NCBI GenBank assembly: GCA_945877125.1
Contig: CAMCQT010000023.1
Location: forward strand, 1-49,280
Direction of reading: 5' to 3'
Length of the DNA: 49,280 bases
Source: Candidatus Brevifilum fermentans
GTDB taxonomy: Bacteria; Chloroflexota; Anaerolineae; Anaerolineales; Villigracilaceae
This document shows, in pieces, positions 7,895 through 17,141 of the stretch. The notes beneath the pieces were generated by a model. That model did not search any database. It was not told the origin of the DNA and saw only the letters and a list, made by a program, of their open reading frames with translations. Within the stretch, counting starts at the first letter, position 1, and every line of letters begins with the position of its first letter. The position numbers and the translations under genes were made by a program.

Positions 7895-8968
7895 ATGACA
7901 ATTACAAAAGAAGCCGTACTCGCTGCACTTGGAAAGGTGCAGGAGCCTGAGTTACATCAAGACCTCGTCACCCTGAACATGATCCGCGATCTGGAGATCG
8001 AGGGCGATAAAGTCACTTTTACCGTTATGCTGACCACCCCCGCCTGCCCCCTGCGCGGACGGATTGACAAGGAAGTTAGAGAAGCTGTGATGACCGTCGA
8101 AGGTGTAAAAACCATCGAAGTCAAAATGGACTCGGATGTGCCGAATGATGGTCGCATGCGCGGACTGGTCAACATGCCTATCCGCAATGCGATTGCGATT
8201 GGCTCTGGCAAAGGCGGCGTAGGCAAATCTACGGTGGCGGTCAATATCGCAGTCGCGCTTGCTCAAAGCGGCGCGCGCGTGGGTCTAATGGATGCGGATA
8301 TTTACGGTCCCAACACCCCCACCATGCTCGGCGTGGACAAACTTCCCTCCCCTGATGGACAAAAACTCATCCCCGCATTTGCGCACGGCATCAAGATGAT
8401 CTCGATGGGCTTGCTCGTCAAGCCTGGTCAACCGCTCATCTGGCGCGGACCGATGCTCAACTCAGCCATTCGTCAATTTTTGAGTGACGTGGAGTGGGGC
8501 GAACTGGACTATCTCATCATTGATCTGCCCCCTGGCACGGGCGATGCGGCGCTGTCGTTGGCGCAAGCCCTGCCCTTAAGCGGAGCAGTCGTTGTGACAT
8601 TACCGCAACTGGTCTCGCTGGAAGATGCCAGCCGCGGCTTGAACATGTTCAAGCAACTGGAAGTTCCCATCCTCGGCGTGGTTGAGAATATGTCGTATCT
8701 TGACCTGCCAGACGGCACCCGCATGGACATCTTCGGCTCAGGCGGCGGCGAAGCCCTCGCAAAAGCCACTGAAACTGAATTCCTCGGCATGATCCCGATG
8801 GATCAAAATGTCCGCATTGGCGGAGATACTGGCAAGCCGATCGTTGTCTCCTACCCTGAGTCGGCGGTTGCGAAATCGATTCAAGAAATCGCGCAAAAGA
8901 TCGCGGCAAAGATCAGCGTGGCGGCTTTGACAGCGAGCAACGCTTTGCCGATCAATATTGTGGAATAG
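7895..8968 (+). CDS. mrp: Mrp/NBP35-family Fe-S carrier ATPase without CxxC
   Basis: This 357-residue P-loop protein begins with a MIP18/DUF59 domain (about 1-85, with the TPACPL motif). The ATPase domain has a deviant Walker A GSGKGGVGKST at about 104-114, DADIYGPNTPTMLG and DLPPGTGDA. Family members (ApbC, Mrp, Ind1) bind and transfer [4Fe-4S] clusters, and the eukaryotic Ind1 assembles complex I, which fits the position right after nuoI. The CxxC normally found in 'ENMSY..C..C' is absent: the sequence reads NMSYLDLPDGTRMDIFG. Cluster binding may therefore be altered or use other residues. No ribosome-binding site is obvious; repeat family A copy 1 fills the upstream gap. Confidence 0.9.
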   Translation: MTITKEAVLAALGKVQEPELHQDLVTLNMIRDLEIEGDKVTFTVMLTTPACPLRGRIDKEVREAVMTVEGVKTIEVKMDSDVPNDGRMRGLVNMPIRNAIAIGSGKGGVGKSTVAVNIAVALAQSGARVGLMDADIYGPNTPTMLGVDKLPSPDGQKLIPAFAHGIKMISMGLLVKPGQPLIWRGPMLNSAIRQFLSDVEWGELDYLIIDLPPGTGDAALSLAQALPLSGAVVVTLPQLVSLEDASRGLNMFKQLEVPILGVVENMSYLDLPDGTRMDIFGSGGGEALAKATETEFLGMIPMDQNVRIGGDTGKPIVVSYPESAVAKSIQEIAQKIAAKISVAALTASNALPINIVE

Positions 8969-9001
8969 GTCAGAGATTAGAAATTAGTTATTAGAGATTA
9001 G

Positions 9002-9039
9002 AAAAGACCTGACGGGTATTGTGCCTGTCAGGTCTTTTT
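9002..9039. terminator. Bidirectional terminator after mrp
   Basis: Twelve-base arms AAAAGACCTGAC and GTCAGGTCTTTT surround a 13-base loop. T-runs are present on both strands, so it can end both the mrp transcript and the convergent histidine kinase transcript. Confidence 0.85.
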
Positions 9040-9040
9040 A

Positions 9041-10375
9041 TTATTTTGTTTTCAAGATAATTTGTATTTGCAACCCGCTTTCATCCAAATTATGCGCGGA
9101 GATTGTACCGCCTTGCGCTTCGACAAGTTGCTTGGTGATCGCGAGTCCCAAGCCTGTTCCGCCTGAGATGCGCGAGCGGGATTTGTCTTTGCGCCAGAAG
9201 CGGTCGAAGAGAAATGGCAAGTCTTCGGCTGGGACACCGGGACCATTATCGTTTACAAAAAGGCGTATGGATTCAGCAGTCTTTTCCAGTGTGAGCCAGA
9301 CTTTGCTGCCTTCGGGAATATAGCGCAAGGCGTTGCCGATTAAATTTCCGATCACTTGCTCGGTGCGCTGGGGGTCGAGTTCAAGGATGAAATCCCCGTT
9401 TCCCTTTTCCAAAGAAAGTGCGATATTTTTCTCGCGGGCTTGGGCTGAGAACAAGTCTATGGTATGTTGGGCTAGTTTTGCCAGATCAACTGATTTTTTC
9501 TCGAAGTGCAGTTGACGTGTCTCGGCGAGAGTCAAGAGGCGCAGGTCATCCACGAGGCGTTCGAGGAGGTAGGTTTGTTCGAGGGCAAGGGAGACTTGTC
9601 CGCTGTCTGCGGCGTAGACTCCGTCCACAATGCCCTCGAGTCGTCCGCGGATAATGGTAAGCGGAGTCCGCAGTTCGTGGGCGATGTCGGCAAGCATGTC
9701 GCGGCGTTCGCGGTCGTTGCGTTCGAGGGAAGATGCCATCTCGTTGAAATTATCGGAAAGACTTCGCAGGTCTTGCGGTCCTTCGCTTGAAATTCGTGTG
9801 TCGAATTTCCCATCTGCCACGGCTCGCGCGGCATAGATCACGTCTGCCAGCGGGTTGATGTAACGACGAATGAGCAGGATGGCAACCACGACCAGAAAAA
9901 AGGCAAGAATGGAGGAGACAATGCCAGCAGGAAAAATCACCCCGCGCACCAGACCGAGGCGGGCTTGCACTGAAAGAGAGGAAACGACAAGCGATCCGAT
10001 TTTTTCTCCCTGCACATTTAATGGGAACATGATGTCGCCATGTTGAATCTCATAGCTGGAACCAGCCGTCGAAACAGAATCGGTTATACGGTCGAGGATG
10101 ATGCGTTGTTCCTTATCCAGTAAAAGTGTGCTGAGGGATTTCAATTCACTATTTGATTCAAATGCCGATTCCACGCCATCCCAATTTCCATGTCCGATGT
10201 AATAGCCTTGCAGTACTCCAGTGAAGGGCGGGGAAAAGTTGGACGAGGGCGACGTTAGGAAATAACTAAAAATTGTAAGAAAGAAAAATAAAGATAAAAA
10301 TAGGACTGTCACAAAAGCTCTTGTCAGCAGGAATAATAGGCGGGTGCGAATTTCGCGAACGGATGAATGATGCAT
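9041..10375 (-). CDS. Membrane sensor histidine kinase (BaeS/PhoR-like)
   Basis: The kinase has a transmembrane segment near its N terminus, an extracytoplasmic sensor loop of about 100 residues, and a second membrane segment (GIVSSILAFFLVVVAILLI). A HAMP linker is followed by the phospho-accepting His in DIAHELRTPLT (His233 in this numbering). The ATPase domain shows NLIGNALRY, DNGPGVP and GGTGLGLAI. The start at 10375 is chosen because it lies one base past the regulator's stop; a longer frame would overlap it by 50 bases. It pairs with the OmpR-type regulator in the same operon. The adjacent efflux genes suggest envelope stress or drug sensing, but the signal is unknown. Confidence 0.93.
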   Translation of the reverse strand: MHHSSVREIRTRLLFLLTRAFVTVLFLSLFFFLTIFSYFLTSPSSNFSPPFTGVLQGYYIGHGNWDGVESAFESNSELKSLSTLLLDKEQRIILDRITDSVSTAGSSYEIQHGDIMFPLNVQGEKIGSLVVSSLSVQARLGLVRGVIFPAGIVSSILAFFLVVVAILLIRRYINPLADVIYAARAVADGKFDTRISSEGPQDLRSLSDNFNEMASSLERNDRERRDMLADIAHELRTPLTIIRGRLEGIVDGVYAADSGQVSLALEQTYLLERLVDDLRLLTLAETRQLHFEKKSVDLAKLAQHTIDLFSAQAREKNIALSLEKGNGDFILELDPQRTEQVIGNLIGNALRYIPEGSKVWLTLEKTAESIRLFVNDNGPGVPAEDLPFLFDRFWRKDKSRSRISGGTGLGLAITKQLVEAQGGTISAHNLDESGLQIQIILKTK

Positions 10376-10376
10376 G

Positions 10377-11066
10377 TTAGCCCTCAATGCTTCGACTTTG
10401 CTCAGCATGAAATTTATAGCCGACGCCATGCACGGTGACGATCAACTCGGCGGGTTCCAATTTGCGGCGCAGGTTGCGGATGTGTGAATCGATGGCGCGT
10501 TCCAGGCTTTCAAAAGTGATGCCATGTGTAGCGGTCAGCAGTTGGGCGCGTGAAAAAATGCGCCCTGGCTGGCTCATCAACGTGGCGAGGATTTCAAATT
10601 CGGTGGAGGTTAGCGAGACGGTTTTGTCGGGCAGGTGAACCTCGTAGTGGGCGCGATCCAATTCGACTTCGCCCGCGCGGATGGTGTCGCTGTCTGGCGA
10701 AGTGGTGACGCGCCGCAACACAACGCGGACGCGCGCCACCAACTCACGCGGGCTGAATGGTTTGGTGATGTAATCATCCGCGCCGAGTTCCAGCCCGATC
10801 AGTTTGTCGGTTTCTTCAACGCGCGCGGTGAGCATGATGATCGGCACATCACTTTCGCGGCGAATGGTTCGGGTAACATCAAGTCCATCCATTTCGGGCA
10901 TCATCAGGTCAAGCACGATCAGGTCTGGCTTTTCACGGCGCGCAAGGGATATTCCCTGCGCGCCGTTACTGGCTGTGACCGTTTCATAGCCAGCCGCCTT
11001 GAGATAGTCTCGGCAGATTTCCACGATCTGAGGTTCATCATCTACGATGAGGATTTTCTTGGGCAT
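10377..11066 (-). CDS. OmpR/PhoB-family response regulator
   Basis: This 229-residue protein has a receiver domain with the acidic pair DD at residues 9-10, the phospho-accepting Asp53 in VLDLMMP, the Thr in MLTARVEE and the Lys in ITKPFSP. The C-terminal winged helix ends with 'SHIRNLRRKLEP....TVHGVGYKF'. The ATG at 11066 starts the canonical MPKKILIVDD. A TATAAT lies only six bases upstream, which suggests a leaderless transcript. The histidine kinase gene follows after one base. Its targets are probably the upstream efflux genes, judged only by proximity. Confidence 0.93.
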   Translation of the reverse strand: MPKKILIVDDEPQIVEICRDYLKAAGYETVTASNGAQGISLARREKPDLIVLDLMMPEMDGLDVTRTIRRESDVPIIMLTARVEETDKLIGLELGADDYITKPFSPRELVARVRVVLRRVTTSPDSDTIRAGEVELDRAHYEVHLPDKTVSLTSTEFEILATLMSQPGRIFSRAQLLTATHGITFESLERAIDSHIRNLRRKLEPAELIVTVHGVGYKFHAEQSRSIEG

Positions 11067-11072
11067 GGGGAT

Positions 11073-11078
11073 ATTATA
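11073..11078 (-). promoter_or_regulatory. Candidate -10 box of the two-component operon
   Basis: On the minus strand TATAAT is followed by six bases and then the regulator's ATG, so transcription would start at or within a base of the A of the start codon. No good -35 box is visible, because the upstream bases belong to a repeat. Confidence 0.45.
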
Positions 11079-11133
11079 GTGGGTAGTGGTCAGTGGGTGG
11101 TGGGAAGTATCTATCCACCATCCACTACTCACT
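11079..11133. repeat. Imperfect inverted repeat of GTGG/CCAC words
   Basis: The left arm AGTGGGTAGTGG and the right arm ending CCACTACTCACT pair with one bulge. The same kind of word (AGTGGTCAGTGGGTGG) appears near 4500 and 28540-28603. It lies between the permease stop and the regulator. Confidence 0.5.
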
Positions 11134-11139
11134 GCTCTT

Positions 11140-12381
11140 CTACTCGTATCTCAACGCGACCATTGGAGTCAAATTTGCGGCGCGGTAGGCTGGGTATAAG
11201 CCGAAGAACACGCCAATTCCCAAAGCGAAAGTAAATGCCAGTAGGATTGAATCTGCTGTGATGACAGCAGTAAATGCGCCGCTCAATGTAACAAGCAGAG
11301 CCAAGCCAATGCCAAATAGAATTCCAATGATGCCGCCCAGCAAGCTAAGCGTCACGGTTTCGATCAGGAATTGCGTAAGGATTTGATTCTTTGTTGCGCC
11401 GACAGCTTTGCGAAGTCCGATCTCTTTGGTGCGCTCCGTCACCGAGACGAGCATGATATTCATGATGCCAATACCGCCCACGAGAAGTGAAATCCCCGCG
11501 ATAGCCCCAAGGAAAATAGTGAGGGTTTGAGTAACCGAGGTCAAGGTGCTTAATAGGTCAGATTGACTCAAAACATTGAAATCCAATTCATCCGAAGATG
11601 TCAGTTTGTGCGCGCGGCGGATCAAAAACTCAATCTGTGCCGAAACAGTGTCCATTGCTTCTGTGTTTGCAACAGAGACGGAAATGCTATTGACGATCTT
11701 CTTGTCATTGTATGTGGCAGTTGACCCGAACAACTTGCCATACCCTGTCTCCAATGGAATGAAAACCGCGTCATCAGATGAGCCGCCAAACCCAGATGAT
11801 CCTTTGGCTTCGAGCACACCGACCACTTCAAATTTGACACCTTTGATAGAGATCGTTTTGCCAACAGCGGTCAAACCGCCAAACAGATCTTTCGCAGTGC
11901 CTGCTCCCAGCACAGCCACTCGAGACTCGGCTTTGTTATCACCATCTGAAATAAATCGTCCCTCTGCCACTTCATAAGAATTCGTTTCCTGATATTCCTT
12001 CGTAGTTCCAGTGACATTTACGCTAAAACTCTCATTTCCATGATCTACCAAATAAGAAGACTGATAGCTGGGTACGATAGCGGCAATATTATCCACCAAC
12101 GAACGTTGGAGTAATTGATAATCTGCGTAATACAAATAGCTCGCCTGCTGGGATCCGCCCCCCCCAGGACCTGTTTGCTGCTTCCCAGGCGATACGGTCA
12201 AAAGATTTGAACCATTGCTTTGAATTGAACTTGTGATGTTGGCGGTGACTCCCTTGCCGATCGAGAGCAGAGCCACTACGGTAGCCACGCCAATCACAAT
12301 TCCCAACATGGTAAGAACAGACCGCATTTTGTTCGCACGCAAGGCACGGATCGCGATCTTGAAATTTTCTGAAAATAACAT
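11140..12381 (-). CDS. MacB/FtsX-type ABC permease
   Basis: This 413-residue protein has the MacB-type layout: an N-terminal segment (RALRANKMRSVLTMLGIVIGVATVVALLSIGKG), a large extracytoplasmic MacB_PCD-like domain (about residues 50-270), and three membrane helices in the FtsX domain, with GGIGIMNIMLVSVTERTKEIGLRKAVGA. It ends with the usual 'YPAYRAANLTPMVALRYE'. Together with the separate ATPase and adaptor genes upstream it should form a MacAB-like mechanotransmission exporter. In a monoderm Chloroflexi cell this would act at the single membrane. Substrates are unknown; peptides, antibiotics and lipoproteins are all known for the family. Confidence 0.93.
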   Translation of the reverse strand: MLFSENFKIAIRALRANKMRSVLTMLGIVIGVATVVALLSIGKGVTANITSSIQSNGSNLLTVSPGKQQTGPGGGGSQQASYLYYADYQLLQRSLVDNIAAIVPSYQSSYLVDHGNESFSVNVTGTTKEYQETNSYEVAEGRFISDGDNKAESRVAVLGAGTAKDLFGGLTAVGKTISIKGVKFEVVGVLEAKGSSGFGGSSDDAVFIPLETGYGKLFGSTATYNDKKIVNSISVSVANTEAMDTVSAQIEFLIRRAHKLTSSDELDFNVLSQSDLLSTLTSVTQTLTIFLGAIAGISLLVGGIGIMNIMLVSVTERTKEIGLRKAVGATKNQILTQFLIETVTLSLLGGIIGILFGIGLALLVTLSGAFTAVITADSILLAFTFALGIGVFFGLYPAYRAANLTPMVALRYE

Positions 12382-12407
12382 TTTTATTCTCCAATTCTCA
12401 AAAACAT

Positions 12408-12471
12408 AAACACGAAGGACACAAAGAAAAATCTTTTTGACACCTTAGTGACCTTCGTGTCCTTTGTGTTT
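12408..12471. repeat. Hairpin-forming repeat between ABC ATPase and permease genes
   Basis: Arms at 12408-12426 and 12453-12471 are reverse complements except for two positions that would form G-U pairs in RNA. They carry words such as ACACGAAGGACAC and CGTGTCCTTTGTG. It lies inside the efflux operon, between ATPase stop and permease start, and could set their relative expression. Confidence 0.6.
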
Positions 12472-12475
12472 AAAC

Positions 12476-13192
<717 letters not shown>

Positions 13193-13193
13193 T

Positions 13194-14489
13194 CTAACCC
13201 CCACCCTTCAAAGGATTCGGAGCATCAAAACTGCTTGTATTATCCAATTGCAATCGATCGCCTTCCTTCAAATCACCAGTGACAACTACAACATCACCAA
13301 CAATCGAACCGCTGACCACATCCACCCGAGCACTTGAACCCTCCGTTTGAATTACCCAAACATATTCACCATTACTGTCATTTTGAATGGCTGAGATAGG
13401 CACCGCTAATGTTGCAGAAGCCGCCTTGGTTTGAATGATCACATTTGCAGTTGTGCCCAAAGGCAGGAAGGTCTCGCCCTCAATTTTATCCAGATCAACG
13501 CGGACTTTATATTTCACCAAGCCAGAGACAACCTCACCCACTGGATTGATTGCCGATACCTCGCCTGTGAACGTGACTCCAGGCACCGCATCCAACGTGA
13601 CCTCAGCCTGGTTGCCCAATTTGACATTTGCCACATCTGATTCATCCACCTGCGTCTCGACGTAAAGATGATTCAAATCTGCGAGATTGACTGAGAGTTC
13701 ACCCGTGTTCACCGTGTCACCCGCGCGGTCATCCACCGAAAGCACCTGCCCATCGAACGGGGCGATGATATTCAACGAGTTGACAGTCGCCTGAGCCGCG
13801 TCCACTTTGGCTTGGGCGGCGGAAACATCATCAGGATCGGGACCATCTTTCAGACGGTCAAATTCGCGTTGAGCATCCTCCAGCGTGGACATTTTCAAAG
13901 CCAGGTCACGATCAGCATCCGCAATGGTTGCAGGCGATGGATAATCTCGATACGAATGTTCAACGGGAATTTGTCTGCCGCCCATGTTTCTGTAGGTAAT
14001 TCTTGTGATCCAGATTTTGCCGTTCAACGAAATGCGCCAATCTCTGGCTTTGTCGTAGGCATCCTGCGCATCTTCCAAATCAATCGCTGTTTGGGCGCGG
14101 TCTGTATCAGACTTCAATAAAGTTTCCAAGGCGTTCTGGGCATTAATCAAATCTGATTTGGCGCTGACAATATTTGCCGATGTGCTCGAAGGTTGCAGGG
14201 AAAGTAACGCATCACCCGCTTTAACAAAATCTCCAGGCGCGACATTTACATTTTCCACCACGCCGCTGGTCTTCCACTCCAGGCTGGCGAAAGGCTGGGC
14301 TGCCAGTGAGCCAGAAGCCTCGATGGTTTCTGCCACACTCAGCGAGGTGACAGTTGCTTCCGTGCTGGTTTGCGCGCTGCTGGTTTTTGGGGAAAAGAAA
14401 GCCCACGCCAACACAGCCACCACAGCGATCGCCGCAATGCCCCAGTTTCTGGCTTTCTTATTTTTTATAAAGTTTAGAATGGTATTCAT
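13194..14489 (-). CDS. HlyD/MacA-type periplasmic adaptor protein
   Basis: This 431-residue adaptor has an N-terminal membrane anchor ([21 protein letters not shown]). It is followed by a biotinyl-lipoyl half-motif ([31 protein letters not shown]), a helical hairpin rich in Asp/Ala (about 105-215), the second lipoyl half ([28 protein letters not shown]) and beta-barrel domains. It would couple the MacB-like permease to substrates outside the membrane. The ATG at 14489 is chosen because GGAGAA lies nine bases before it; a longer frame adds 24 residues from the repeat-rich leader. It is first in the adaptor-ATPase-permease operon, with the two-component genes downstream. Confidence 0.93.
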   Translation of the reverse strand: MNTILNFIKNKKARNWGIAAIAVVAVLAWAFFSPKTSSAQTSTEATVTSLSVAETIEASGSLAAQPFASLEWKTSGVVENVNVAPGDFVKAGDALLSLQPSSTSANIVSAKSDLINAQNALETLLKSDTDRAQTAIDLEDAQDAYDKARDWRISLNGKIWITRITYRNMGGRQIPVEHSYRDYPSPATIADADRDLALKMSTLEDAQREFDRLKDGPDPDDVSAAQAKVDAAQATVNSLNIIAPFDGQVLSVDDRAGDTVNTGELSVNLADLNHLYVETQVDESDVANVKLGNQAEVTLDAVPGVTFTGEVSAINPVGEVVSGLVKYKVRVDLDKIEGETFLPLGTTANVIIQTKAASATLAVPISAIQNDSNGEYVWVIQTEGSSARVDVVSGSIVGDVVVVTGDLKEGDRLQLDNTSSFDAPNPLKGGG

Positions 14490-14527
14490 ACAAAGTTCTC
14501 CTTGTATCGGGTAAGTATTTTTTGGTC

Positions 14528-14589
14528 GGGAGTCCGCAAGTTCTACTTGCGGTTGGTTCACTGTCCAGAAGTAGAACTTCTGGACTCCC
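14528..14589. repeat. Nested inverted repeat with AAGTTCTACTT words
   Basis: Outer arms GGGAGTCC and GGACTCCC enclose two smaller palindromic blocks, one with AAGTTCTACTTG and one with AAGTAGAACTT. It lies between the lipoprotein operon and the adaptor gene, and could terminate the former. It differs in sequence from the GACTTCAGTC family but has the same design. Confidence 0.65.
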
Positions 14590-14602
14590 TAGACGCAGTG
14601 GA

Positions 14603-15325
14603 TTACGGCGCAGGACGATAAATATGCGGCGCGATCCAAACCGCGCGGGCTTCGACTGGATTTCCACGGGCGCGTACCGCCAGGGTGAACTGCACATTCT
14701 GTCCCGCCAGCGCATCCAGCGGATAATCAATCACGATTGGCTCATCGGTAAAAAGATAGCGCCAGTTTTTCAATCCCGCAGTGCCGCGCTCGTCGGAAAA
14801 ATTCAGCACAAATTCCACATCACAAAACGAGTGTTCGCGGCATTCCAGCACGGCGCGGAAACGGTCTCCTTTTTGCACGGTGATGGCGGGATATTTGCCG
14901 TAGATCGTTTCGTACTTTTCCTGCGGGGTGTAAGCCATCAAGATATTTATGTTCGACGGCAGACCTTGAGTTGTGCCGTCAATCTGCATGACGTATCCCG
15001 CGCTCGATTGGGTATCGCTGCCTGGGCAGGGTAAATCCTGTCCGCGCGTAGACCAGTCGGCGGCGCACATCTGCTCGACAAAATCAAAGACCAACTCGCC
15101 TTCTTTTTCAGTGGGCAATCCGACCAGACTGAAATCAGGTGTTGGGACAGAGGTTGCAGTCGCCGTCGCGGATGGAACGGCTGTCGCGGTTGGCGGTTGC
15201 TGCGTGAGGGTTGCCGCCGCTGTCGCTGTTGGCAGTCCCAGCGCTTTGGTCGTTTGATCCGCCGCTGGACTGCATCCCGCAAGGAATAATCCGAGGATTA
15301 AAAGGAAAAGAATTTTTTTCTGCAT
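14603..15325 (-). CDS. Lipoprotein of unknown function
   Basis: This 240-residue protein starts with a lipoprotein signal ending in the lipobox LFLAGC. It is followed by an Ala/Thr/Pro-rich linker of about 40 residues, then a globular domain with about five cysteines (MCAADW, PCPGSD, LECREHSFCDVEF). I do not recognise the domain. It may be a beta-rich extracellular domain, judging by alternating hydrophobic residues. Nine bases separate it from the SH3-domain lipoprotein gene upstream, so the two form an operon. The shared linker type and position suggest a joint role at the cell surface. Confidence 0.75.
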   Translation of the reverse strand: MQKKILFLLILGLFLAGCSPAADQTTKALGLPTATAAATLTQQPPTATAVPSATATATSVPTPDFSLVGLPTEKEGELVFDFVEQMCAADWSTRGQDLPCPGSDTQSSAGYVMQIDGTTQGLPSNINILMAYTPQEKYETIYGKYPAITVQKGDRFRAVLECREHSFCDVEFVLNFSDERGTAGLKNWRYLFTDEPIVIDYPLDALAGQNVQFTLAVRARGNPVEARAVWIAPHIYRPAP

Positions 15326-15334
15326 GTTGTCTCT

Positions 15335-16036
15335 CTATTTTTGCAAGGGTTGTGGACAATCAAACCGCTGTCCATCGCCGTCTTTGCGGATGTTATATTC
15401 GCGGTGTTCGAGCACGGTCAGGTTCGCCACCACGGGCTGACCATCCACATCCAAATCGTAGACCGAATACGTGCCAGGCGTAAACCACACGCGGCTCTGC
15501 GGCTGAAGAATTATGTTGCTAGGCTTCACGATCATCTGGTGGGTGGTGCAGTTGTTCAGGTACGAACCGACGTTCCATTCCACGACATCAATTCTCGGCA
15601 AGTCGAGCAGGTTCCCCGTCACAATTGAGTAATTGGTCTGAATTGAAATCCAGCCTGTTTCTCCCGCCTGCGACGGGATTTGGATCTTCACCCAACCATC
15701 CATGATGCTACGCGCCAAAACGGCGACGGTTTCGCCGTCCTGCAATTTTGCAATCGCATCAAATGACAGGTCAGGTCCCGTGCGGATGGACAGGTCGCCG
15801 TTCACAACGGTCACCATCACAGCGGGCAATATCGCCGACGGCGCGACCTCAATTGTCGGGGTCGGGGTTGGGGTTTGTGCGAGCGATATCGCCACATTTG
15901 ACGATTCAATTGCAGATGGCTGGCTCTGCGTCGCGGATTTGGTTGCGGCTGGCGACGGGGTTGGAGCGGAGCTGCAAGCCTGAGTCGCAACTGCCAGCAT
16001 CAAAATCAAAAAATAAATTTTCGAGGATTTCAGCAT
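15335..16036 (-). CDS. Lipoprotein with SH3b domain
   Basis: This 233-residue protein has a lipoprotein signal (lipobox VATQAC), a Pro/Thr/Ser linker to about residue 70, and a bacterial SH3-like domain at about 72-130 (VVNGDLSIRTGPDLSFDAIAKLQDGETVAVLARS...WVKIQIP....GWIS). The C-terminal 100 residues hold 'NCTTHQMIV' and a 'PGTYSVYDLDVDGQ' stretch; this region is not recognised. SH3b domains usually bind cell-wall peptides. GAGG lies nine bases before the ATG. It is first in a two-gene lipoprotein operon, divergent from the PSP1-like gene. Confidence 0.85.
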   Translation of the reverse strand: MLKSSKIYFLILMLAVATQACSSAPTPSPAATKSATQSQPSAIESSNVAISLAQTPTPTPTIEVAPSAILPAVMVTVVNGDLSIRTGPDLSFDAIAKLQDGETVAVLARSIMDGWVKIQIPSQAGETGWISIQTNYSIVTGNLLDLPRIDVVEWNVGSYLNNCTTHQMIVKPSNIILQPQSRVWFTPGTYSVYDLDVDGQPVVANLTVLEHREYNIRKDGDGQRFDCPQPLQK

Positions 16037-16192
16037 TGCTTATTCCTCGCAAGGTTCGTAACTTTCATAAAGCATCTCCTTTTTGTGTTTATCCAAAGAT
16101 ACTTTTCAAGTGTGCAGAATTTGTGCAGAAACAGGGGATGGTTATGGAGGCTAGGGTCGGCTGAATCCCCGCTTGCCTATTCAGGGGTACGG

Positions 16193-16198
16193 TATAAT
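16193..16198 (+). promoter_or_regulatory. Candidate -10 box giving a leaderless mRNA
   Basis: A perfect TATAAT ends seven bases before the ATG at 16206, placing the expected start of transcription at 16205, one base before that codon. A weak TTGCCT lies 14 bases upstream of it. No ribosome-binding site is visible. Confidence 0.5.
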
Positions 16199-16205
16199 TG
16201 CAATT

Positions 16206-17141
16206 ATGCAAACTAACATTATCGGTGTCCGATTCACCAAAATAGGAAAAATCTACCACTTCGACTCTGCCACTCTGCCCGATGTAAAAAAGGGCGAGCA
16301 TGTCATCGTGGATACTGTACGCGGCAAGCATCTCGGCGAGGTTGTTCAAGTTCTGGAGGAAGCTCCCCCTACGCCGGAAGGCGGTTGGAAAGCCGTGGAA
16401 CGACGCGCCACCCCGCGCGACCTTCTGCTCCAGCAATCCTGGCAAGCCAGGCAAACCGAAGCCATGATCAACTGCCGCGCCCGCGCCGCTGAGATTCACC
16501 TCAGAGACGTCAAAATTGTCACCGCCGAATATAACTACGACGGCTCGCGCCTCGCCTTCCTCTTCAGCACCGAGAGCGAAGACAAAGCAGACCTCAAGTC
16601 TCTCAAAAAAGATATGAGCCAGTTGTATTCGAGCACTCATGTCGAAATGCGGCAGATCGGCCCGCGCGACGTGGCCAAGTTTCTGGGCGGCATGGGCGCC
16701 TGCGGAATTGAAACCCGCTGCTGCTCAAAATTCCTGACAGACTTCTCGCCCATCTCGATCAAGATGGCAAAAGAGCAGGGCATCTCGCTCACGCCCAACG
16801 AAATCACCGGCATGTGCGGACGCCTGCGTTGCTGCCTGATCTACGAATACGAGCAATATGTCGAAGCGCGCAAGACCCTGCCCAAACGCAACAAACGCGT
16901 GGTCACCCCCAAAGGCGAAGGCAAGGTCATCGACGTCATCCCCATGAGCGACAAAGTGGTGGTGCTGATCGAAAGCGGCACAGACCGCCCGCAGCACATG
17001 ACCTTCTCGCGCGAAGAGATCGAACCGTGGGATGAACTCGAAGCCCTGAAGCGCAAATCTCAGGCGCCCTGTGACCGCCACGAAGGCGGCGGATGCACCT
17101 GCGGCAAAGCCACGAAAAAGAACAATGACCGAACAAACTGA
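16206..17141 (+). CDS. PSP1-domain protein, RicT/YaaT-like
   Basis: This 311-residue protein contains the PSP1 domain with its conserved cysteine set: MGACGIETRCCSKFL and MCGRLRCCLIYEYEQY at about residues 164-223. In Bacillus the homologue RicT works with two partners as an Fe-S containing complex that activates RNase Y maturation and affects development. The C terminus adds a short Lys-rich tail with CTCG. The ATG at 16206 begins the conserved 'IIGVRF...GKIYHFD' and lies just downstream of a TATAAT. The deacetylase gene overlaps its end by 17 bases. Function in this organism is inferred from the family. Confidence 0.88.
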   Translation: MQTNIIGVRFTKIGKIYHFDSATLPDVKKGEHVIVDTVRGKHLGEVVQVLEEAPPTPEGGWKAVERRATPRDLLLQQSWQARQTEAMINCRARAAEIHLRDVKIVTAEYNYDGSRLAFLFSTESEDKADLKSLKKDMSQLYSSTHVEMRQIGPRDVAKFLGGMGACGIETRCCSKFLTDFSPISIKMAKEQGISLTPNEITGMCGRLRCCLIYEYEQYVEARKTLPKRNKRVVTPKGEGKVIDVIPMSDKVVVLIESGTDRPQHMTFSREEIEPWDELEALKRKSQAPCDRHEGGGCTCGKATKKNNDRTN

